Source: Bacillota bacterium
GTDB taxonomy: Bacteria; Bacillota; Clostridia; Oscillospirales; Ruminococcaceae
Assembly: GCA_023429685.1 (NCBI GenBank)
Contig: JAEZDF010000004.1
Coordinates: forward strand, 1-5,648
DNA length: 5,648 nucleotides
Direction of reading: 5' to 3'
How positions within the stretch are numbered: position 1 is the first letter of the stretch; every line of letters begins with the position of its first letter. The notes beneath the pieces were generated by a model, which had not been told where the DNA came from, made no database searches, and saw only the letters and a list, made by a program, of their open reading frames with translations. This document shows, piece by piece, positions 1 through 5,028 of the stretch. Both the position numbers and the translations under genes were made by a program.

Positions 1-278
1 CGAAAGGTATTCTCTTTGCCTACCATCTCCGGCTCGGGGATGTCGTCTACCGAGATGGTTGCGCCGTTTCGGTCGGGGGAGAGCCCCAGCAGATAGTCGC
101 ACGAAGCGCCGTAGTAGCCTGCGCACTTAACCAAAAAATCCAGTCCGCATTCGCGAATGCCTTTCTCATAATGCGACAGCAGAGCCTGCGAGATATCCAG
201 TGCCTTTGCCGCCTCCTTTTGAGTAATGCCCTTCTCTTTGCGCAACAGCGTAAGTACGCGTGGGAAATCGGTGTTCAT
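1..278 (-). CDS. XRE-family helix-turn-helix transcriptional regulator (C-terminus beyond window)
   Basis: Read on the minus strand from ATG at 278-276, the frame stays open for 92 codons to the window edge. The protein begins MNTDFPRVLTLLRKEKGITQ. Residues about 7-65 form a typical Cro/C1 (XRE) DNA-binding domain: ITQKEAAKALDIS is the first helix pair, QALLSHYEKG (31-40) carries the recognition helix, and CDYLLGLSPDR (60-70) is the common closing motif of clostridial members. It should be a cytoplasmic DNA-binding regulator. Ligand and targets are unknown, and any C-terminal sensing domain lies off the window. The start is supported by a very strong ribosome binding site, GGAGGAGG, about 7 bases upstream. 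It has its own promoter at 341-369 and is divergent from the three-gene unit starting at 656, so it could regulate itself or that unit, which is inferred from position alone. Confidence 0.92.
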   Translation of the reverse strand, partial: MNTDFPRVLTLLRKEKGITQKEAAKALDISQALLSHYEKGIRECGLDFLVKCAGYYGASCDYLLGLSPDRNGATISVDDIPEPEMVGKENTF

Positions 279-324
279 GCTGCTTCCTCCTCCAGATGTT
301 CGGTCTTTCCATATCGTTACAAAG

Positions 325-353
325 GTATAACTACTCGTAAATTATAGTATAAC
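325..353. repeat. Two direct copies of GTATAAC around the XRE promoter -10 box
   Basis: GTATAAC occurs at 325-331 and 347-353 on the plus strand, 22 bases apart, about two helical turns. The second copy abuts the -10 box and the first lies just downstream of the predicted start of transcription. This is a plausible operator arrangement for autorepression by the XRE protein. It could also be chance in AT-rich promoter DNA. Confidence 0.35.
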
Positions 354-369
354 ACATACGGCTTGTAAA
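341..369 (-). promoter_or_regulatory. SigA-type promoter of the XRE regulator gene
   Basis: On the minus strand there is a -35 box TTTACA (369-364), a 17-base spacer and a perfect -10 box TATAAT (346-341). Predicted transcription starts near 334, which gives a leader of about 55 bases before the ATG at 278. Boxes and spacing are close to the housekeeping sigma consensus, so expression is probably strong unless repressed. Confidence 0.85.
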
Positions 370-398
370 GCGGTTTTTTATCGTTTTCTCCTGATTTT

Positions 399-407
399 TG
401 TCATAAA
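399..407 (+). promoter_or_regulatory. Weak candidate extended -10 for the rightward unit
   Basis: TGT followed by CATAAA matches an extended -10 element (4 of 6 bases in the hexamer) in the AT-rich divergent region. No convincing -35 sits 16-18 bases upstream. It is listed because the three-gene unit at 656 needs a promoter and this is the best position seen in the AT-rich part. If used, transcription would start near 414 and give a leader of about 240 bases. Confidence 0.2.
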
Positions 408-553
408 TACGCAGGAACAGGGCAGTACCGATTGGCACGCGCTGCGGCCCACGTGAAAAAACACTGGAGGGCTGATGGCAGCTTAAGGACTTCCTACCCC
501 TCCGTACAGGGTGGTCTGCCGCTGAGTGACGTTACATATTGAAGCGCCAGAAC

Positions 554-587
554 CGGTTCATGGGGCACGCCCTGTTATCGGTTCATG
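554..587 (+). repeat. Two direct copies of CGGTTCATG with adjoining 8-bp palindromes
   Basis: CGGTTCATG occurs at 554-562 and 579-587, 25 bases apart. The first copy overlaps the perfect palindrome AACCGGTT (551-558). The second overlaps the perfect palindrome ATGCGCAT (585-592). The arrangement could be a protein-binding site or part of an RNA fold. No function can be assigned. Confidence 0.4.
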
Positions 588-641
588 CGCATTGGGAGGG
601 GGGCAGATGACCCGATTGGGGCTTGTTGCTTTGCTGCCATA

Positions 642-649
642 GGGAGGGG
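642..649 (+). promoter_or_regulatory. Ribosome binding site deciding the GTG start at 656
   Basis: GGGAGGGG lies 6 bases before GTG at 656-658. The frame is also open upstream to a TTG at 623, but that codon has no Shine-Dalgarno sequence, and the extension reads MLLCCHREGFI, which does not belong to the dehydrogenase fold. The family N-terminus (ARIVVLPGDG) begins right after the GTG. This site therefore fixes the start. Confidence 0.85.
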
Positions 650-655
650 TTTATT

Positions 656-1648
656 GTGTCTCAGGCTCGTATCGTAGTGCTACCCGGTGATGGAACCGGC
701 AGCCATTTGATGGAACAGGCTGTACAGGTGGCAAAAACGGTTTGTACCATAGAGGGCGTGGAGCTTACGCTCGAATACGGTGAGATTGGCTATACCTCAT
801 ACCTTTCGCAGGGGGTGCCGTTCTCGTCGCACACCGCGCAGAAATGCCGCGCGGCGGATGCCGTACTGCTGGGCCCCGTGGGGGATGAAAACAGCAAAGG
901 GCTTGCACCAAACCTTCAGCCGGTGGCGGGTGTGCTTGCGTTGCGCGCAAAGCTTGGATTGTTTAGCGAATACTGCCCCATCCTGATTCCCGAGCGGGGT
1001 GTGGATTTTGTAATCGTGCGGGAGCTGAGCGGCGGAATCTACTACGGTGCGCGCGGTCAAACCAAGGTGGAGGAGGTCGCGGCGGCATTTGACACCGAGA
1101 TCTACACCGAGCCGGAGGTGGAGCGCGTGGCAAAAAACGCGTTCGAGCTTGCGCGCACGCGGCGCGGACGGGTCGCCTCGGTGGATCGGGCGGATGTGCT
1201 TGAAAGCTCGCGGCTGTGGCGCGCGGCGGTGGAGAAGACCCATGCCGCATACCCTGACGTTGCCCTTGAGCATATCTCGGTTAACCGTGCGGCGGCGGCT
1301 ATTATCACCGACCCGTCGCAGTTTGATGTGCTGCTCTGCCCCAACCTGTTTGGCAGCATCCTTGCAAGCGAGGCGGCGGCACTTACGGGCAGCAGCAGGG
1401 CACAGCCCCGCGCATGGCTTGGCTACACCAAGCTGGGCGTTTACACACCGGCATGCGACAGCACCGTAACCGACCCCGCTTCTGCCATCCTTGCGGCGGG
1501 TATGATGTTCGGCTACTCGTTTTGCATGCAAACCGCCTGTCAGGCGGTGATGCAGGCGGTGGCAGAGGTTTCAGCCCGCGCGGTACCGACAGCCCCCGAA
1601 CAGATGGGCGAGCTTGTGATAAAGCGCATTACGCAGATACTTGCATAA
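656..1648 (+). CDS. Isopropylmalate/isocitrate dehydrogenase-fold protein, probable pseudoenzyme
   Basis: The product is 330 residues from GTG, shorter than typical LeuB (about 355). Family signatures run in order: RIVVLPGDGTG (5-15), ADAVLLGPVG (67-76), VLALRAKLGLF (93-103), VIVRELSGGIYYG (119-131), FDTEIY (145-150), SVDRADVLESS (175-185), SQFDVLLCPNLFG (221-233) and DPASAILAAGMM (273-284). Compared from memory with Thermus LeuB, R94, R132 and Y139 are kept as R97, R122 and Y129. The essential residues are changed: Glu87 to V90, Arg104 to C107, catalytic Lys185 to R178, and metal ligands Asp217, Asp241 and Asp245 to N210, S234 and S238. The NAD-binding segment HGSAPDIAGKGIANP is about seven residues shorter and has lost its motif (about 265-274). 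Oxidative decarboxylation with NAD and Mg/Mn therefore looks impossible. The open frame and preserved core suggest a selected non-catalytic role, such as ligand binding or regulation. It is first in a unit with a DUF975 protein (36-base gap) and a LUD protein. Automated annotation would probably call it leuB or isocitrate dehydrogenase. Family confidence is high; function is unknown. Confidence 0.9.
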   Translation: MSQARIVVLPGDGTGSHLMEQAVQVAKTVCTIEGVELTLEYGEIGYTSYLSQGVPFSSHTAQKCRAADAVLLGPVGDENSKGLAPNLQPVAGVLALRAKLGLFSEYCPILIPERGVDFVIVRELSGGIYYGARGQTKVEEVAAAFDTEIYTEPEVERVAKNAFELARTRRGRVASVDRADVLESSRLWRAAVEKTHAAYPDVALEHISVNRAAAAIITDPSQFDVLLCPNLFGSILASEAAALTGSSRAQPRAWLGYTKLGVYTPACDSTVTDPASAILAAGMMFGYSFCMQTACQAVMQAVAEVSARAVPTAPEQMGELVIKRITQILA

Positions 1649-1684
1649 ACCAAACGATTTACTGAAAAGAGGGCAACCATCATT

Positions 1685-2662
1685 ATGATAGGCAAGGTAA
1701 AAAAGAACGCGCGGCTGCTGCTTCGCGGCAATCTTGCAAAGGGCGCGGCAATTACCCTCGTCCTTGCGGGGGTTGTGCTGTTGTTTAAAGGGGTAGAAAC
1801 GGTTTGCCTGCTTATTCTCGATATGCTGGGCATATCCGCTGCGGCGCAGGGCATCGGCGGGCTAAGCGACATCTTGTCGATTCTGCCACTGCTTCCCCCT
1901 ATTCCGATTGCGACAACCGTTATTGTTGTGCTGCTGGGCAGCTTGGTGCTTGCACCGCTGTATGTGGGGATTAAAAGTTGGTATTTTGAGCTTAGTGGCG
2001 GAAAGAAGTGTTCTGTCAGCGAGATATTTGAGCCGTTTTCCCACGCGAGAACGCTGTTTCGGTCATGGTTTTTATTGATAGATGTTTTTCTGCGCTCGTT
2101 TTTTTGGGTTTACCTATGTGTCCTGCCCGGGGCATTGCTGGGAACGACCGGTTTTGCCTTGCTGACGGCTCGCCTTGCCCTAGAAAACGGGGAGCTGATT
2201 GGCACGCTGGCGGTGGGTCTAGGCGTGGTGCTCGGGCTGCTTGGGCTTATAATCGGGGTGGTAACCGCGCTTCGCTACAGCCTTGCGCCCTACCTGTATG
2301 CCGAAGACATGACGCGCAGCGCGCGCTTTTGCATCCGTACCTCGGTGCGGTATATGCACGGCAGCCATGGGCGGATGCTCGGTCTGCTGTGCTCGTTTTT
2401 GCCGTGGGCGCTGTTTTCGGTGCTGGTGTTACCCGCACTGTACGCGTTTCCCTACGCACAGGCAAGCGTCGCCATCTTTGCGCGCTACCTGATTCAAAAG
2501 GGTCGGTACGAGGATGGTGAAAAGACGGATAGTACCAAGAGTGCCAATATTATCGATGACACCGAGGGCACGGTGGCTGCTGACATACTCGAAGAGCCGG
2601 TTGCTCCCGAGCCGCAAAACGAGCCGGATTCAAGTGACACAGGGTCAAATAAACGAACATAA
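1685..2662 (+). CDS. DUF975 family polytopic membrane protein with acidic cytosolic tail
   Basis: This 325-residue integral membrane protein starts at ATG 1685, with GAGGG about 11 bases upstream. Long hydrophobic stretches lie at about residues 18-48, 66-96, 126-162, 169-197 and 229-266. The amphipathic, positively charged N-terminus (KVKKNARLLLRGN) and the block LRYSLAPYLYAED (196-208), followed by a helix ending ARFCIRTSVRYMHGSHGRM and a hydrophobic stretch ending PYAQASVAIFARYL, are characteristic of DUF975 proteins. Those are common in Firmicutes, and I know of no assigned biochemical role. Residues about 272-325 form a polar, Asp/Glu/Pro/Ser-rich tail that looks disordered and is probably cytoplasmic. 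It lies between the dehydrogenase-like gene and the LUD gene (14-base gap downstream), so the three are probably one transcript. The family call rests on motif recognition; topology is approximate. Confidence 0.85.
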   Translation: MIGKVKKNARLLLRGNLAKGAAITLVLAGVVLLFKGVETVCLLILDMLGISAAAQGIGGLSDILSILPLLPPIPIATTVIVVLLGSLVLAPLYVGIKSWYFELSGGKKCSVSEIFEPFSHARTLFRSWFLLIDVFLRSFFWVYLCVLPGALLGTTGFALLTARLALENGELIGTLAVGLGVVLGLLGLIIGVVTALRYSLAPYLYAEDMTRSARFCIRTSVRYMHGSHGRMLGLLCSFLPWALFSVLVLPALYAFPYAQASVAIFARYLIQKGRYEDGEKTDSTKSANIIDDTEGTVAADILEEPVAPEPQNEPDSSDTGSNKRT

Positions 2663-2676
2663 AGGGTGGGTACACA

Positions 2677-3351
2677 ATGGATCAAAACACAACAGCAATC
2701 ACAGCACTTCATATTGAAAAGACCGTAAAGGCACTCAAAGACAACAACATAACGGCAGTTTACGTCCCCGCGGTTTCCGATGTTGTCCCTGCGGTGCAGT
2801 CGATGCTTGGGCAGGGGGATACCGTTGCATACGGCGGCTCACAAAGCCTGTACGAGGCAGGAGTTATCGAGCACCTGCGCAGCGGGCGATACAACCTGCT
2901 TGACCGCGACGACCCTGCGCTTACCAGAGATCAAGCGCAGCAGGTGCAACGGCAGGCATTTTTTGCCGACGTCTTCTTGTGCAGCGCAAACGCCCTGACC
3001 GAAAACGGCGAAATCTACAACGTAGATGGCAGAGGCAACCGTGTGGCGGCGGTGCTGTACGGACCCAAAACCGTCATCATGGTGGTGGGCATCAACAAGC
3101 TGGTGCACGACTTGGATGAGGCGGTGCGCAGGGTAAAAACCGTTTCGGCACCTGCCAACGCCATACGGCTGTCGCGCGATACCTACTGCGCGCACAAGGG
3201 TGAGTGCATGTCGTTTGCGTCGGGCAAAAACGGTATGACCTGCGGATGTAATTCCCCAGAGCGCCTCTGCGCGCAGTACACGGTACTCGGTCGGCAGCTA
3301 GACCCCGACCGCATCAAGGTAATTTTGGTCGGCGAGCCGTTGGGGTACTAG
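2677..3351 (+). CDS. LUD-domain protein (lactate utilisation/DUF162-type) with cysteine-rich C-terminus
   Basis: This 224-residue soluble protein starts at ATG 2677, behind AAAGGGTGGG. The LUD fold signatures are present: GDTVAYGGSQSLYEAGV (47-63), RYNLLDRDD (71-79), FFADVFLCSANALTENGEI (95-113), NVDGRGNRVAA (115-125), YGPKTVIMVVGINKLV (128-143) and the C-terminal KVILVGEPLGY. LUD proteins include LutC and LutB parts of lactate oxidation and many stand-alone clostridial copies of unclear substrate. This matches the stand-alone clostridial type, which carries the tail DTYCAHKGEC...TCGC...LC (residues 168-198). Cys171, 177, 189, 191 and 198 could bind a metal or Fe-S cluster, but the spacing is not a classical ferredoxin motif. 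No lutA/lutB neighbours occur, so participation in lactate use is not supported by context. It is the last gene before the terminator at 3362-3387. Confidence 0.9.
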   Translation: MDQNTTAITALHIEKTVKALKDNNITAVYVPAVSDVVPAVQSMLGQGDTVAYGGSQSLYEAGVIEHLRSGRYNLLDRDDPALTRDQAQQVQRQAFFADVFLCSANALTENGEIYNVDGRGNRVAAVLYGPKTVIMVVGINKLVHDLDEAVRRVKTVSAPANAIRLSRDTYCAHKGECMSFASGKNGMTCGCNSPERLCAQYTVLGRQLDPDRIKVILVGEPLGY

Positions 3352-3361
3352 TGCAATATAA

Positions 3362-3387
3362 AAGACAGGGGGGTAGCCCCCTGTTTT
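3362..3387 (+). terminator. Rho-independent terminator of the three-gene unit
   Basis: ACAGGGGG (3365-3372) pairs perfectly with CCCCCTGT (3377-3384) across a GTAG loop. A-U and G-U pairs at the base extend the stem. A short T-run TTTT (3384-3387) overlaps the 3' arm. It lies 10 bases after the LUD stop codon. The T-run is short, but the stem is very stable. Confidence 0.85.
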
Positions 3388-3398
3388 AATCTGCCTAT

Positions 3399-3408
3399 TT
3401 CGCGCGAA
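3399..3408. promoter_or_regulatory. 10-bp perfect palindrome, candidate operator
   Basis: TTCGCGCGAA is a perfect inverted repeat in otherwise AT-rich DNA. It is centred about 58 bases upstream of the transcription start predicted from the -10 box at 3450-3455. That position suits an activator or a response regulator. There is no direct evidence of binding. Confidence 0.3.
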
Positions 3409-3446
3409 GAATTCAAAAATAATCCATATCAATCTACCGACGGATG

Positions 3447-3455
3447 TGGTATACT
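3447..3455 (+). promoter_or_regulatory. Extended -10 promoter of the lipoprotein-response regulator unit
   Basis: TGG precedes TATACT (3450-3455), an extended -10 element with 5 of 6 consensus bases in the hexamer. No good -35 is present 17 bases upstream (TATCAA at 3427-3432 is poor), which fits an extended -10 promoter or one needing an activator. Predicted start is near 3462, giving a leader of about 140 bases before the lipoprotein ATG at 3604. Confidence 0.6.
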
Positions 3456-3556
3456 ATTTTGTAATTAAAACGGCAAACACACGGTATAAAACAACAACTG
3501 GTATTATTATAAATCCGATATATTTTAATCGCTACACTGGGTATTGATGTGCGTAT

Positions 3557-3580
3557 GCCGCTTTTTGCGGCGGTCGCCGC
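3557..3580 (+). promoter_or_regulatory. Two mutually exclusive hairpins ahead of the lipoprotein ribosome binding site
   Basis: GCCGC (3557-3561), GCGGC (3567-3571) and GCCGC (3576-3580) are arranged so the middle arm can pair with either flank, with loops TTTTT or GGTC. The ribosome binding site region GGAAAGGGGG begins at 3585, just after the last arm. This may be a simple translational control element, or a chance feature of short GC-rich segments. Confidence 0.35.
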
Positions 3581-3603
3581 TGATGGAAAGGGGGAAACCG
3601 TGC

Positions 3604-4986
3604 ATGAAACTGCGTATTACGGCGCTGCTTGTCGTCGTTTGTATGCTGTTTTCGAGCTGTATGAGCCTTGCGCAGGGCACCGACAGCCTGATGCGTCCGC
3701 CGAAGCTTTCGGTAGAGCAGCAAAGGATATACGCCGCACTTTCCGCCGCCGTCGGTGACAGCATCGTGCTGAAGTACCCCGGGCAGGGCGAGCACCGCTC
3801 CGCATTTGTAATGTATGACATCGACAACGACAGCGAGGAAGAGATCATCGTTTTTTACGCCTCCTCCCAAAGTGACGATGTGCGCATGAATATACTAAAA
3901 CTGCAGGGTGGAGAGTGGTATTCGGTCTACGATTCGTTGGGACTGGGTCCCGAGATAGACAGCATCTCGTTTCGGCATATTACCAGCAAGAAACAGCTCA
4001 ACGTCGTCGTCTCGTATGAGGTACCGTCTATTCAGCAAAAGGTGATGGCGGTCTATTCCTACAAAGACAGCCAGCTCGTTGAGGAATTTGTATCCGACTA
4101 CACCAGCAGCCTAATTCAGGACTTTGACGAAGATGGGCTGGAGGAGCTGTTTTTACTTTATAACGCAGAATCTGTCATTGCAAAGGCGATGTATGTGGAT
4201 ACCCTCTATACCTCCGGTCCGCCGGTGGTAATGGGCGAGGCGGAGCTGAGCACCGACGTAAAGCAGTATGTTCAGATTCTTGCGGAGCCGGAGTATCATT
4301 ATCCAGACACGGTCTCTCAGGATGTGCAGGACAAGCCATCTTCGTATAAGATCTACATAGACGGTGTAACGGCGGCAAAGGGCAACCATACCACCGAGCT
4401 GGTTCGTTTACAAAACAGGAGTCTCAAAACCCTATTGGTTGAGGATGGGGTGCATAACACCAACTGGCGCAGCGTGTCTATACTGACGCAGGACAGAAAC
4501 AACGACGGTGTGATGGATGTTCCGAAGGGCATTAGTATTCCGGGCTCGCCGACCGAATCCAAAGAAAGTGCGGTCGCCTTGATTGAGTGGTACAACTATA
4601 TTGACGACACGTTTATGTCCACAAGCTATACCCTTGTTAACCGCATGTTTGGCTTTTCGCTCGACTATCCCACAAAATGGGGCAATAACATTGCGGTCAA
4701 GCAGAGCGAAGACGGCTACGAGTGGCGGATGTACCGCTACCTTGAGGTGAGCAAAAACGCAAAAGACAGCAGCGAAACCAGTGCAATTGGCGATGAGCTG
4801 CTGCGCATTCGCGTTTATAACAACAACAATTTCTTTGACGAGTACTCCTCGGAGGGGTATCATGAGATTGGCAAGTGCGACGACTTTACCTACTACGCCT
4901 ATATCCCCGAGACGGAAGGCAAAAACGAGTTCGCCATAACGTTTGACGAGCTTTTGACGCTGTTTCATGTTGATAAGGCAGTATAA
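3604..4986 (+). CDS. Secreted lipoprotein with Asp-rich FG-GAP/EF-hand-like loops
   Basis: This 460-residue protein starts at ATG 3604, behind GGAAAGGGGG. An in-frame TTG/ATG at 3544-3549 would add about 20 polar residues before the signal peptide and lacks a ribosome binding site. The N-terminus has a short basic region, a hydrophobic core (7-16) and a lipobox-like FSSC with Cys19 as the probable lipidated residue, so the mature protein should be anchored outside the membrane. Three Asp-rich loops resemble calcium-binding FG-GAP/VCBS or EF-hand loops: DIDNDSEEEIIV (72-83), DFDEDGLEELFLL (173-185) and DRNNDGVMDV (297-306). The C-terminal part (about 348-460) begins FGFSLDYPTKWG and looks like a separate folded domain. 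No enzyme motif is recognised. The response regulator gene follows after 42 bases, suggesting a role in sensing, but this is inference. It could equally be an unrelated envelope protein. Confidence 0.85.
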   Translation: MKLRITALLVVVCMLFSSCMSLAQGTDSLMRPPKLSVEQQRIYAALSAAVGDSIVLKYPGQGEHRSAFVMYDIDNDSEEEIIVFYASSQSDDVRMNILKLQGGEWYSVYDSLGLGPEIDSISFRHITSKKQLNVVVSYEVPSIQQKVMAVYSYKDSQLVEEFVSDYTSSLIQDFDEDGLEELFLLYNAESVIAKAMYVDTLYTSGPPVVMGEAELSTDVKQYVQILAEPEYHYPDTVSQDVQDKPSSYKIYIDGVTAAKGNHTTELVRLQNRSLKTLLVEDGVHNTNWRSVSILTQDRNNDGVMDVPKGISIPGSPTESKESAVALIEWYNYIDDTFMSTSYTLVNRMFGFSLDYPTKWGNNIAVKQSEDGYEWRMYRYLEVSKNAKDSSETSAIGDELLRIRVYNNNNFFDEYSSEGYHEIGKCDDFTYYAYIPETEGKNEFAITFDELLTLFHVDKAV

Positions 4987-5028
4987 CCCCGGCACAACGA
5001 TTTGACGGCAGATGGGAGGATATAAACC

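Larger units (their letters stand above)
411..655 (+). other. GC-rich, potentially structured leader upstream of the dehydrogenase-like gene
   Basis: This stretch contains no credible ORF on either strand, yet it is GC-rich, unlike the AT-rich DNA just to its left. Several exact pairings are visible. GGCAG (477-481) pairs with CTGCC (516-520), enclosing ACCC (496-499) with GGGT (509-512), and CACT (462-465) can pair with AGTG (525-528) outside it. GGCAG (602-606) pairs with CTGCC (634-638), enclosing CCC-GATT-GGG (611-620). The single ACCCCTCC (496-503) is also complementary to the ribosome binding site GGAGGGGT (643-650) and can pair with GGAGGG at 466-471 and GGAGGGG at 595-601. This could be a cis-acting RNA leader. 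I do not recognise it as a known riboswitch class, and pairings in GC-rich DNA can be fortuitous. Confidence 0.4.

Noticed and set aside
496..525. T-box riboswitch, suggested by AGGGTGGT before an amino-acid-biosynthesis-like gene
   Set aside because: The T-box core should read TGGNACCGCG, but here TGGT is followed by CTGCCG. No terminator with T-run lies between it and the gene on the plus strand, and no specifier-loop stem I was recognised.
536..570. Group II intron or IStron remnant, suggested by TTGAAGCGCC followed by AACCGG
   Set aside because: The resemblance is about 10 bases. No domain V hairpin, no boundary GTGCG and no reverse transcriptase fragment are seen.
623..655. Upstream TTG start extending the dehydrogenase-like protein by 11 residues
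   Set aside because: There is no Shine-Dalgarno sequence before 623, and the extension would translate the strong ribosome binding site itself. The family N-terminus begins after the GTG at 656.
797..1531. Long open frame on the minus strand (244 residues) opposite the dehydrogenase-like gene
   Set aside because: It lies wholly inside a well-supported plus-strand gene with clear family motifs. Its translation is Arg/Ala/His-rich with no recognisable domain, and there is no ribosome binding site. It is a by-product of GC-rich codon use.
3544..3603. Earlier start (TTG/ATG) for the lipoprotein
   Set aside because: It lacks a ribosome binding site and would place about 20 polar and basic residues ahead of a normal signal peptide. 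The ATG at 3604 has a purine-rich site at a workable distance.
4432..4995. Minus-strand open frame of 187 residues opposite the lipoprotein C-terminus
   Set aside because: It is antisense to a gene with a signal peptide and coherent motifs. It shows no family signature and no promoter or ribosome binding site.
5002..5026. Separate promoter for the response regulator (TTGACG and TATAAA before the ATG)
   Set aside because: The spacer between the two boxes is only 13 bases, too short for sigma-70-type recognition, and the -10 would overlap the ribosome binding region.
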